The notes under the pieces are model-generated. The model did not search any database, was not told where the DNA came from, and saw nothing but the letters and a program-made list of their open reading frames with translations. From the NCBI GenBank assembly GCA_046757205.1, contig JBHHXR010000041.1, positions 1 to 17,763 on the forward strand: DNA of 17,763 nucleotides, read 5' to 3'. Positions 8,812 to 15,816 of the stretch are shown piece by piece. A program made the translations under genes and the position numbers. Each line of letters opens with the position of its first letter. The stretch's first letter is position 1. Source of the DNA: JBHHXR01 sp046757205. GTDB lineage: Bacteria; Pseudomonadota; Alphaproteobacteria; Rhodobacterales; Rhodobacteraceae.

Positions 8812-9555
8812 ATGCTTGACCGGGTACGTCACAATGCCAGGCGGTTCCGCAGGCAGGGCTTCTACGTCAGCCCGCCGGCGCAGGTGGTACGCGCCTCGGT
8901 TGGCGGCGAGCCGGTGTTCTTCACCGTCGCCAACCCCGAGGACGCGATCCAGAAGGAGCATTTCCGCGGCCGGTTCTACGAGACCGAGGAGCTGGAAATC
9001 ATCCGGCGGCACTTTCCGCCGGGCGGGCGTTTCTGCGACATCGGCGCCAATGTCGGCAACCACAGCCTGTTCGTCGGCAAGGTCCTGAAGGCTTCCCGGA
9101 TCGTGCTGTTCGAGCCCAACCCGCAGGCCATCGAGATTTTGGAAAGCAACATATACCTCAACGGGTTGGAGCATGTCTGTGATCGCCGGCATCTCGGCGT
9201 CGGGCTGTCGGATGCGGCGTCGGAGGGCCACGCGTTGCGGGTGCGCCGCGACAATCTCGGCGGCGCCCGCCTGCTGCCCGGCGAGGGCGGCGACATAAGG
9301 GTGGAGGTGGGCGACGCGCTGCTCGACGGGCAGGATTTCGACATGTTCAAGATCGACGTGGAAGGCATGGAGATCGGTGTGCTGAGGGGACTCTCGGCGC
9401 TGATCCGGCGCTCGCGGCCAAAGATATTCGTCGAGGTTGAAAACGCGAATGCGCAGGCGTTTCAAGAGCTTGCGGAAGAATATGGCTACGCGATCGTGGA
9501 ACGTTTCCAGCGCTACCGCCGCAACGTCAACTATCTGCTGGAGCCGAGGGCATGA
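8812..9555 (+). CDS. FkbM-family SAM-dependent methyltransferase
   Basis: A 247-residue class I methyltransferase. Motif I is CDIGANVGNHS (DIGANVG at 76-82), the acidic end of strand 2 is FEPNP (100-104), and FKIDVEGMEIGVLRGL (from 179) plus PKIFVEVEN are hallmarks of the FkbM family, which mainly O-methylates small molecules or sugars. The substrate cannot be told from sequence. ATG 8812 is the first possible start, as TGA lies immediately before it in frame; the ribosome-binding site is weak. The first 35 residues are basic (RHNARRFRRQ) and lie outside the core fold. It sits between sufB and sufC in the same orientation, where the SUF core has no known use for a methyltransferase. Base composition does not differ from its neighbours by eye. 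Confidence 0.88.
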   Translation: MLDRVRHNARRFRRQGFYVSPPAQVVRASVGGEPVFFTVANPEDAIQKEHFRGRFYETEELEIIRRHFPPGGRFCDIGANVGNHSLFVGKVLKASRIVLFEPNPQAIEILESNIYLNGLEHVCDRRHLGVGLSDAASEGHALRVRRDNLGGARLLPGEGGDIRVEVGDALLDGQDFDMFKIDVEGMEIGVLRGLSALIRRSRPKIFVEVENANAQAFQELAEEYGYAIVERFQRYRRNVNYLLEPRA

Positions 9556-9589
9556 CGCGCGGTGGCAGCAGTCACGGAAGGACGGCAGG

Positions 9590-10099
9590 ATGACCGGACC
9601 GGTACTTAACGTCGCCGACGCCAAGGATTTCCCGAACCGCCCGCAGGGCCAGGGGCTGGAGAAATTCGGCTCGGTGATGGCGCCCATGGGCAAGGCGATC
9701 GGGGCTGAGAAACTCGGCGCGATGTACATGCAGGTGGAGCCCGGCAAGCGGGCGTTTCCCTATCACTGCCACCACGGAAACGAGGAGATGTTCGTCATTC
9801 TGGAGGGCGAGGGGACCTACCGCTACGGCGGCGCTGAGTACCCGCTGCGCGCCGGCGACGTCGGCGCCGCGCCCGCCGGCGGGCCCGAAACGGCGCACCA
9901 GATCATCAACACGGGAACCGAAACCCTGCGCTATCTGAGCTTGTCGACCAAATACGACCCCGATATCGCCGAGTATCCCGACAGCGGGAAATTCGCCGCG
10001 ATGGCCATCGGGCCGGGCGGTGATTTCATGAACGCGCGGCTGAAATACATCGGCCGGCAGGACAGCGCGGTAGGCTATTTCGAAGGAGAGGACGAATGA
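9590..10099 (+). CDS. Cupin-domain protein
   Basis: A 169-residue single-domain cupin. Both cupin motifs are intact: motif 1 is HCHHGNEEMFVILEGEG (His-x-His, then Glu, then Gly) near residues 64-80, and motif 2 is GDVGAAPAGGPETAHQIIN near 93-111. The two or three His and the Glu are the normal metal ligands, so it probably binds Fe, Mn, Zn or Ni. Function is unknown: it could be an enzyme or a metal- or ligand-sensing protein. I chose ATG 9590 because GGAAGGA sits at 9576-9582 and the family-like region starts soon after; the longer frame from 9437 would run inside the FkbM gene. It follows FkbM by 34 bases and overlaps the next start as ATGA. Confidence 0.88.
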   Translation: MTGPVLNVADAKDFPNRPQGQGLEKFGSVMAPMGKAIGAEKLGAMYMQVEPGKRAFPYHCHHGNEEMFVILEGEGTYRYGGAEYPLRAGDVGAAPAGGPETAHQIINTGTETLRYLSLSTKYDPDIAEYPDSGKFAAMAIGPGGDFMNARLKYIGRQDSAVGYFEGEDE

Positions 10100-10413
10100 T
10101 CGTGACCACCACCCCGTCGGTCGAGGGGCACCGGATCACCGGCTACCACGGTGTAGCTGTCGGCGAGGCGATCCTCGGGGCCAACGTGATCCGCGACCTG
10201 TTCGCCGGCATCACCGACATTCTCGGCGGCCGCTCCGGGGCCTACGAGGAGGAGCTGGGAAAGGCCCGTACGATAGCCCTGACGGAACTGGAGGAAAGGG
10301 CGGCGGCAAACGGCGCCAACGCGGTGGTTGGGGTCGATCTGGACTACGAGGTCATCAACAACATGCTCATGGTATCGGCCTCCGGCACGGCCGTGATGAT
10401 CGAGGAGATATGA
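10096..10413 (+). CDS. YbjQ / UPF0145 family protein
   Basis: A 105-residue cytoplasmic protein of the YbjQ family (PF01906), often labelled as a putative heavy-metal-binding domain, though its role is not firmly known. The family pattern is clear: the N-terminal strand with ITGYHGVAVGEAILGANVIRD shape (about 13-33), then GGRSGAYEEEL, a helix with ARTIALTELEERAAANGANAVVGVDLDYE shape, and a C-terminal strand MLMVSASGTAV. Length is normal for the family. There is no cysteine or histidine cluster, which argues against tight soft-metal binding. It overlaps both neighbours by 4 bases (ATGA with the cupin and ATGA with the 67-residue membrane protein), so the three are probably made together within the SUF operon. 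Confidence 0.9.
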   Translation: MIVTTTPSVEGHRITGYHGVAVGEAILGANVIRDLFAGITDILGGRSGAYEEELGKARTIALTELEERAAANGANAVVGVDLDYEVINNMLMVSASGTAVMIEEI

Positions 10414-10613
10414 AACCGATGTGGGGAGCGACCATTCTGGCCGGACTGCTGTTTTTCGTGCTCAACGTCGGTGCGGGGCTGATCATCGAGCGGGACACGC
10501 TGCTGATGGCGCTTCTCAGCGGGACCTTGAAGGCGGTGATTTTCGCCGCGTTGTTTCACTATTCACACAATTGGCTGGCCGGCTGGCTCGGCTGGTATGA
10601 AAAGGACGAATAA
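10410..10613 (+). CDS. Small two-helix membrane protein of unknown function
   Basis: A 67-residue hydrophobic protein that I do not recognise. Two membrane helices are evident, about residues 5-26 (WGATILAGLLFFVLNVGAGL) and 31-51 (LLMALLSGTLKAVIFAALFHY), joined by a short charged turn IERD. The tail is aromatic (HNWLAGWLGWYEKDE). It is likely a real gene: its start overlaps the YbjQ stop as ATGA, its TAA directly abuts the sufC ATG, and its own 3' end carries the AAGGA used as the sufC ribosome-binding site. The placement immediately before sufC suggests a part in membrane contact of the SUF machinery or in the cupin/YbjQ group, but no motif shows this. Confidence 0.8.
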   Translation: MKPMWGATILAGLLFFVLNVGAGLIIERDTLLMALLSGTLKAVIFAALFHYSHNWLAGWLGWYEKDE

Positions 10614-11369
10614 ATGCTCGATATCAAAAACCTGCATGTATCTCTTGAGGCAGAGCACAAGCCGATACTGAAGGGCGTCGATCTGCGTGTAGAGCCGGGC
10701 AAGGTGCACGCCATCATGGGGCCGAACGGCTCCGGAAAGTCGACGCTTTCCTACGTGCTGGCGGGGCGCGGCGGCTACGAGATCACCAAGGGCAGCGCGC
10801 GGCTCGACGGCAAGGAAATCCTCGGGCTGGACCCCGAGGAGCGCGCGGCGCTGGGTCTGTTTCTGGCCTTCCAGTATCCGGTCGAAATCCCCGGTGTCGG
10901 CAACATGACCTTCATGCGCACCGCGGTCAACGCGCAGCGCAAGTCGCGCGGCGAAGAGGAACTCAACGCCGCCGCCTTCCTCAAGCTGATGAGGGAAAAG
11001 GCGAAGTTGCTGAATATCGACGCCGACATGCTGAAGCGGCCGGTCAATGTCGGGTTTTCCGGCGGCGAGAAAAAGCGCAACGAGATTTTGCAGATGTCGA
11101 TCCTGGAGCCGAAAGTCTGCATTCTCGACGAAACGGATTCAGGCCTGGACGTGGACGCCATGAAACTGGTTGCCAAGGGCGTCAACGCCCTGCGCGACGA
11201 GACGCGCGGCTTTCTGGTGATCACCCATTACCAGCGCCTGCTGGATCACATCGAGCCCGACGTCGTGCACATCATGGCGGATGGCCGGATCGTCGAGACC
11301 GGCGGCTCGGCGCTGGCGCTCGAGGTCGAACATAACGGCTATGCCGATATTCTGAAGTCGGTGGCGTAA
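10614..11369 (+). CDS. sufC: Fe-S cluster assembly ATPase SufC
   Basis: A 251-residue ABC-type ATPase that is soluble and binds SufB and SufD. ATP binding and dimerisation drive the rearrangement of SufBD for cluster assembly. Walker A is GPNGSGKST at 36-44, the signature is FSGGEKKRNEI from 148, Walker B is CILDETDSGLD from 169 with Asp172 and Glu173, and the H-loop His205 is in VITHYQRLL. The ETDSGLD sequence after Walker B is characteristic of SufC. Length matches the family (E. coli SufC 248). The ATG abuts the TAA of the upstream small membrane protein, and its own TAA abuts the sufD ATG, so translation is probably coupled. Confidence 0.98.
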   Translation: MLDIKNLHVSLEAEHKPILKGVDLRVEPGKVHAIMGPNGSGKSTLSYVLAGRGGYEITKGSARLDGKEILGLDPEERAALGLFLAFQYPVEIPGVGNMTFMRTAVNAQRKSRGEEELNAAAFLKLMREKAKLLNIDADMLKRPVNVGFSGGEKKRNEILQMSILEPKVCILDETDSGLDVDAMKLVAKGVNALRDETRGFLVITHYQRLLDHIEPDVVHIMADGRIVETGGSALALEVEHNGYADILKSVA

Positions 11370-12662
11370 ATGGCTATACCAAAAGGGAAACCCGACGGAA
11401 CCGAAGCGCTGCTCGCGGCCTATCCGGCGGCGCCGCCGGCGGCCGGATGGATGAACACGGCGCGGGCGTCGGCGCTTGAATTCTTCCGCCGGACCGGCGT
11501 TCCGTCGCGGCGCGACGAATACTGGAAGTTCAGCGACCCTGCACGCCTGACGCAGGTTCCGGCGGTCCCGGCCGGGGTTCTCGAGGCCGACGAGGCTCCT
11601 GTATTCGGCGTCATCGACCGCCTGCGGATCGTCTTCGTCGACGGCGTGTTGCGGCCTGACCTGTCGGACCGGTTGGAGCTTGAGGGCGTCGAGATCGAGC
11701 CGCTGTCGGAGGCCGCGGGCAAGGATATCCACTGGGCGCAGAAGCTCTACGGCGTTCTCGAACGCGGGGGGCAGGCTCCGGTCCGCCGGCCGCTGGCGGC
11801 GCTGAATACCGCCCGCGCGGCCGAGGGCGTGGTCATACGCGCAACCGGAAAGGTCGCCAGGCCGGTGTCGCTGATCTACGTCCACCAGGACCGCGCGTCC
11901 GACGCGCTCCTGCATAACGTGGTCAGGGTCGAGGCGGGGGCGGACCTTACGCTGGTGGAAAACGGGCCCGCGGCGGCGCGGTTCAACAAGTGCCTCGAAG
12001 TCGAGGTGTGCGATGGCGGCGCGTTTCACCACGTGCGCGCCCAGGGGCGCGACCACGAGCGCTGCGCCACCACTCACCTGTTCGCCCGGCTCGGCAGGAA
12101 CAGCAGCTTCAAGTCCTTCACGCTTACCGCCAACGGCGTGTTCACCAGGAACGAAACCGTGGTGACGCTTTGCGGCGACGACGCCACGGCGCATATCGCC
12201 GGCGCCTGCGTCGGCGACGGCGAGTTCCACCACGACGATACCGTCTTCATCACCCATGACGCACGCAACTGCGAGAGCCGGCAGGTGTACAAGAAAGTGC
12301 TGCGCAACGGCGCGACGGGCGTCTTTCAGGGCAAGATCCTCGTCCGGCCGGGGGCGCAGAAAACCGACGGCTACCAGATCAGCCAGGGGCTGCTTCTCGA
12401 CGAAGACAGCCAGTTCCTGGCAAAGCCGGAGCTGGAAATCTACGCCGACGACGTGGCCTGCTCGCACGGCTCGACCAGCGGGGCGGTCGACGAAGAGGCG
12501 CTGTTCTATCTGACGTCGCGCGGCGTGGCGCGGGCCGACGCGCAGGGAATGTTGGTCCTTGCCTTTCTCGACGAGGCCATTCAGGAAATCGAGGACGAAA
12601 GAATCGCCGAGGACATCCGCGACCGGCTGGCGGCGTGGGTGGCGCGCAGAAGGACGGACTGA
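11370..12662 (+). CDS. sufD: Fe-S cluster assembly protein SufD
   Basis: A 430-residue paralogue of SufB that completes the SufBC2D scaffold and is needed for iron acquisition in that complex. The N-terminal part has RRDEYWKFSDP (about 48-58), a SufD hallmark. The C-terminal region has KILVRPGAQKTDGYQ, LLLDEDSQFLAKPELEIYADDV, CSHGSTSGAVDEEALFYL, and a helical tail. His366 in CSHGS aligns with E. coli His360, a residue proposed to take part in cluster formation with SufB Cys405. Its start directly follows the sufC stop. The GTG start of the first YIP1-like gene lies one base after its stop. Confidence 0.96.
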   Translation: MAIPKGKPDGTEALLAAYPAAPPAAGWMNTARASALEFFRRTGVPSRRDEYWKFSDPARLTQVPAVPAGVLEADEAPVFGVIDRLRIVFVDGVLRPDLSDRLELEGVEIEPLSEAAGKDIHWAQKLYGVLERGGQAPVRRPLAALNTARAAEGVVIRATGKVARPVSLIYVHQDRASDALLHNVVRVEAGADLTLVENGPAAARFNKCLEVEVCDGGAFHHVRAQGRDHERCATTHLFARLGRNSSFKSFTLTANGVFTRNETVVTLCGDDATAHIAGACVGDGEFHHDDTVFITHDARNCESRQVYKKVLRNGATGVFQGKILVRPGAQKTDGYQISQGLLLDEDSQFLAKPELEIYADDVACSHGSTSGAVDEEALFYLTSRGVARADAQGMLVLAFLDEAIQEIEDERIAEDIRDRLAAWVARRRTD

Positions 12663-12663
12663 C

Positions 12664-13242
12664 GTGGACGGACTGACCGAGCGCCTGCTTTCGACCTACC
12701 TCAACGTCCGCGCCGCGATGCGCCGCGAAATCGATGCCTGGCACAACGAGGGACAACTGCTGGTCTACCTGCTGCTTGCCTGTCTCCTCTGGTTCGTGGC
12801 GGGCGTGCCGTTTGCCATGAGAAGCGGTCCCGGCGGTGACACGCTGCCGATCTTCGAAGTGGTGACCGGCTCGCGGCTGCTCATCTATTTCGTCCTGCTT
12901 CCCCTGATCCTGTACCTGCTGGCCGCGCTGTCGCGGGTTATCTCGCGCATTTTCGGCGGCAGCGGTGATTTCAACAATGCACGCCTGGCGCTGTTCTGGG
13001 CCTTCCTGTCCGCAGCGCCGGCGATCCTCGCGATATCGCTGATCGGCGCCCTGGGCGTCATCCTGTTCGGCTTGCCGGTGGCGGTGGTCTGGCTGGTATT
13101 GTTCCTCGCCGAGTTTTCCCTGGTCATCGGCCTCTGGGCGGCCTGCCTCGCCGAAGCGGAGGATTTCGACAGCGAGGCGCGGGTCTCTGTGTTCATGCTG
13201 GCGCCGGTCATGCTCGGCCCGTTGCTGCACATGACGATCTGA
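12664..13242 (+). CDS. YIP1-like membrane protein, first of three (GTG start)
   Basis: A 192-residue integral membrane protein resembling the bacterial YIP1 family, whose function is not known. Hydrophobic segments lie near residues 31-52, 71-93, 108-125, 126-160 (probably two helices) and 174-190. The soluble N-terminus (LTERLLSTYLNVRAAMRREI) is amphipathic. Motifs shared with the next two proteins are FGGSGDF (97-103) and AEAEDF (163-168). I chose GTG 12664, one base after the sufD stop, because AAGGA lies at 12650-12654 and residues LTER from codon 4 align with the second paralogue; the in-frame ATG at 12559 is inside sufD. The coupling to sufD indicates membership of the SUF operon. Confidence 0.8.
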   Translation: MDGLTERLLSTYLNVRAAMRREIDAWHNEGQLLVYLLLACLLWFVAGVPFAMRSGPGGDTLPIFEVVTGSRLLIYFVLLPLILYLLAALSRVISRIFGGSGDFNNARLALFWAFLSAAPAILAISLIGALGVILFGLPVAVVWLVLFLAEFSLVIGLWAACLAEAEDFDSEARVSVFMLAPVMLGPLLHMTI

Positions 13243-13348
13243 GCGATGAGCCCGCGACAGCCCCGATTGTGGCGGTCCCGCCATAATGTGGTCGCTTTTG
13301 CCGCCCAGTCTGCCGCCCAGCCCCAACTGGCGGACGGACCCTACGGCC
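13243..13348 (+). other. 106-base gap with hairpin and direct repeat between the first and second YIP1-like genes
   Basis: This is the largest break in the otherwise tightly packed operon. It contains the near-perfect inverted repeat TGGCGG-TC-CCGCCA (13270-13283) and a direct repeat GCCGCCCAG at 13300-13308 and 13312-13320. A four-T run lies at 13296-13299, 12 bases beyond the hairpin, too far for a standard terminator. It could mark RNA processing or partial attenuation, or the remnant of an insertion or duplication boundary. No convincing promoter is visible. Confidence 0.4.
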
Positions 13349-14002
13349 ATGGCAACCGAGAAGTTCTCAACCGAAACCGGCGTGTATCAGGAAACCCGGA
13401 ACAGCCTCACCGAGCGCATTATCGACGGCTGGCGGGACATGCGCGGCTCCACCCGGCGGCTGATCGGGGAAAATCCTTCGGAGCCGAGGCTGCTGTTCTA
13501 CGTTCTGCTCTCCGACATGGTGTTTTTCCTGTCCTGGTCCATCAAGACGGTGATCGCCCCGAACAGCGGCGCGGCGGCGATCATTCCCCTGAAAATCGGT
13601 CTCTATCTCATCGTGGCGCTGATGGCGCGAACGGCGACGATGTATGTTTTTTCCGGCGTGCTGGGCGCGGCGCTGCGGCTGCTGGGCGGCACGGGATCCT
13701 GGAAGGAAACCCGGACCGGCGTCTTTTGGGGTGCCCTGGTATCGGCGCCCTTCGGGCTGCTCGCGGCATTGCTGACGGTGTCGATGAGCGTTCTGGAGCC
13801 GACGTTCCCGGCACTCCGCGATCCGTGGATCGCTCTGCCGCCGTACTGGATCGGGATAGTGCCTTTCGTCTGGTTCGTATCGGCCGGGGTCGCCGAAGCG
13901 CATGGATTCCGCCGGGTCTCGCTGATATTCATGTGCTTGTCGGTGCTGGCGGTCTTTGCCGTATTCACCGGCATGTATCTGAGGGCAAACGGAATCATTT
14001 AA
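13349..14002 (+). CDS. YIP1-like membrane protein, second of three
   Basis: A 217-residue integral membrane protein of the same type as its neighbours. The soluble N-terminus (about 1-46) contains SLTERIIDGWRDMRGSTRR, which parallels the first copy. Hydrophobic segments lie near 47-68, 81-107, 124-148, 160-182 and 190-211. The shared motifs are LGGTGSW (112-118) and AEAHGF (182-187). ATG 13349 is preferred over an in-frame ATG at 13286, because the extra 21 residues would be a low-complexity Pro/Ser stretch encoded by the repeat-rich gap; GGACGG at 13332-13337 is a passable ribosome-binding site. Its stop overlaps the next start as TAATG. The role is unknown. Confidence 0.76.
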   Translation: MATEKFSTETGVYQETRNSLTERIIDGWRDMRGSTRRLIGENPSEPRLLFYVLLSDMVFFLSWSIKTVIAPNSGAAAIIPLKIGLYLIVALMARTATMYVFSGVLGAALRLLGGTGSWKETRTGVFWGALVSAPFGLLAALLTVSMSVLEPTFPALRDPWIALPPYWIGIVPFVWFVSAGVAEAHGFRRVSLIFMCLSVLAVFAVFTGMYLRANGII

Positions 14003-14592
14003 TGCCATTCGACATTCGGCGGTTGCTTGCCGATAGTCTTACCGATCCGCGCGCGGCGGCGCGGCGGGTGCTGAATATCGGGCTCGGTGCCGCCGACGCG
14101 GCGCGCGCCGTGGTGGCACTTGCCTGTGTCAGCACGATTCTGAGCTTCATCGCCGGTCGGGTGGTGTCCTTTCCCGTCGACCCGATGACCAACGCGATAA
14201 CGGCGGTTCCCCTGCTTGGTGCGATAGTACAGGCGGTGGCGAGTTTCGTTTTCGCCGGGCTGACCTGCCTGGTCGGCAGGTTTTTTGGCGGCTACGGGAG
14301 CATGGTCGGCGCGCTGGATATCGTGATCTGGCTTTCCGTCGTGACGGCGCTGCTGCAGGTACTTCAGATAGTCTTTCTGGTGATCTTGCCGCCGCTGTCC
14401 GGAATTCTGTCTGTCGCTTCGCTGATCTGGGTGTTCTGGGCGTTTTCGAACGGCGCCGCCGAACTGCACGGGTTCGCCAGCGCCGCCAGGGTATTTAGTG
14501 TCACCGTGTTGTGCATGTTGATTTTCGGCGCGGTGATTGCGATGGCGGCCGCGTTTCTCGGCGTCGGCAGCATGCTTTTTCCGGGGGCCTAG
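14002..14592 (+). CDS. YIP1-like membrane protein, third of three
   Basis: A 196-residue integral membrane protein. The N-terminus MPFDIRRLLADSLTDPRAAARRVL is amphipathic and basic; hydrophobic segments lie near 32-52, 66-91, 103-130, 133-150 and 163-188. FFGGYGS (94-100) and AELHGF (153-158) match the positions of the corresponding motifs in the two upstream proteins. The start at 14002 shares one base with the preceding TAA, while the much longer frame beginning at 13246 is a shadow of the second copy. Four bases separate its TAG from the sufS ATG region, so sufS is probably co-translated with it. It belongs to the YIP1 family by pattern; I have no functional assignment. Confidence 0.78.
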   Translation: MPFDIRRLLADSLTDPRAAARRVLNIGLGAADAARAVVALACVSTILSFIAGRVVSFPVDPMTNAITAVPLLGAIVQAVASFVFAGLTCLVGRFFGGYGSMVGALDIVIWLSVVTALLQVLQIVFLVILPPLSGILSVASLIWVFWAFSNGAAELHGFASAARVFSVTVLCMLIFGAVIAMAAAFLGVGSMLFPGA

Positions 14593-14595
14593 CGC

Positions 14596-15816
14596 ATGTA
14601 CGACGTCGAGGGCATACGCGCCGATTTCCCGATCCTGTCCCGGTCGGTGCACGGTAAGCCGCTGGTATACCTGGACAATGGCGCGTCGGCTCAGAAGCCG
14701 CAGGTCGTGATAGATGCCGTCACCCGGGCCTATTCGGAAGAATACGCCAACGTGCACCGCGGCCTGCATTACCTGTCGTCGGTCGCCACCGAAAAATACG
14801 AAGCGGTGCGCGGCAAGCTTCGCGGTTTCTTGGGCGCCGAACATGACGACGAGATCCTGTACACCACCGGCTCGACCCAGGCGTTCAACCTGATTTCCTA
14901 CGCCTGGGCCGCCCCGGCCTTCGCGCCTGGCGACGAGGTGGTGCTGAGCGTGATGGAGCACCACGCCAATATCATTCCCTGGCATTTCCTTCGCGAACGG
15001 CAGGGGGTGGTGCTGAAATGGGTGGAAACGTCGGCGGACGGGTCGCTGGACCCGCAGGCGGTTATCGACGCGATCGGCCCGAAAACCAAGCTGATCTCGC
15101 TCACGCATGTCTCGAATGTCCTCGGTACCGTCGTCGATATCAAGTCGATCTGCGCCGCCGCGCGCGAGCGCGGCGTGCCGGTGGCCGTCGACGGCTCGCA
15201 GGGGGCGGTTCACCTGCCGGTCGATGTCGGCGACCTCGGCTGCGATTTCTACGCCATCACCGGGCACAAGCTCTACGGCCCGTCGGCGTCGGGCGCGGTT
15301 TACATCAGGCGCGAGCGGCAGGCCGAGATGCGGCCGTTCATCGGCGGCGGCGACATGATCCGCGAGGTCACGCGCGAAGCGGTCAGCTACAACGATCCGC
15401 CGCACAAGTTCGAGGCCGGAACGCCGGCCATCGTGCAGATGATCGGGCTCGGCGCGGCCATCGACTATGTCCAGGCGCTGGGCATCGAGAACATCGCCGC
15501 GCACGAGGCCGGTCTGCGCGACTACGCGCTGTCGCGGTTTCGCGAACTGAACTGGCTGCAACTTCAGGGGACCGCCTCGGGCAAGGCGGCGATTTTCTCC
15601 TTTACCCTCGACGGCCCGGCCCATCCGCACGACATTTCCACCGTCGTGGATCGCAAGGGCGTGGCGGTTCGCGCCGGCCACCACTGCGCGCAGCCGCTGA
15701 TGGCGCATCTCGGCGTCACCGCGACCTGCCGCGCTTCGTTCGGCCTCTACAACACGCGCGCCGAGGTCGATGCGCTGGTCGAGGCGCTGGAGACCTGCCA
15801 GGACCTGTTCAGTTAG
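14596..15816 (+). CDS. sufS: Cysteine desulfurase SufS
   Basis: A 406-residue PLP enzyme (group II cysteine desulfurase) that converts L-cysteine to alanine and a protein-bound persulfide, which normally passes to SufE or SufU and then SufB. It has FPILSRSVHGKPLVYLDNGA at the N-terminus, VHRGLHYLSS, TTGSTQAFNLI, MEHHANIIPW, DGSQGAVH, the PLP lysine Lys225 in TGHKLYGP, and the catalytic Cys364 in RAGHHCAQPLM. Lys225 and Cys364 fall almost exactly where they do in E. coli SufS (226 and 364), and the length is the same. It is the last gene of the operon; no SufE, SufA or SufT follows. Its end overlaps the convergent acylase gene by 8 bases. Confidence 0.97.
   Translation: MYDVEGIRADFPILSRSVHGKPLVYLDNGASAQKPQVVIDAVTRAYSEEYANVHRGLHYLSSVATEKYEAVRGKLRGFLGAEHDDEILYTTGSTQAFNLISYAWAAPAFAPGDEVVLSVMEHHANIIPWHFLRERQGVVLKWVETSADGSLDPQAVIDAIGPKTKLISLTHVSNVLGTVVDIKSICAAARERGVPVAVDGSQGAVHLPVDVGDLGCDFYAITGHKLYGPSASGAVYIRRERQAEMRPFIGGGDMIREVTREAVSYNDPPHKFEAGTPAIVQMIGLGAAIDYVQALGIENIAAHEAGLRDYALSRFRELNWLQLQGTASGKAAIFSFTLDGPAHPHDISTVVDRKGVAVRAGHHCAQPLMAHLGVTATCRASFGLYNTRAEVDALVEALETCQDLFS

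Noticed and set aside
13261..13299. Intrinsic terminator inside the operon at the TGGCGG/CCGCCA hairpin
   Set aside because: The nearest T-run is only four bases and 12 bases beyond the stem, and the genes on both sides appear to be parts of one functional group. Kept only as a structured gap.
13286..13348. Longer start for the second YIP1-like protein (adds 21 residues)
   Set aside because: The added segment is Pro/Ser low complexity from the repeat-rich gap, and the ribosome-binding site is better placed for ATG 13349. Not fully excluded.
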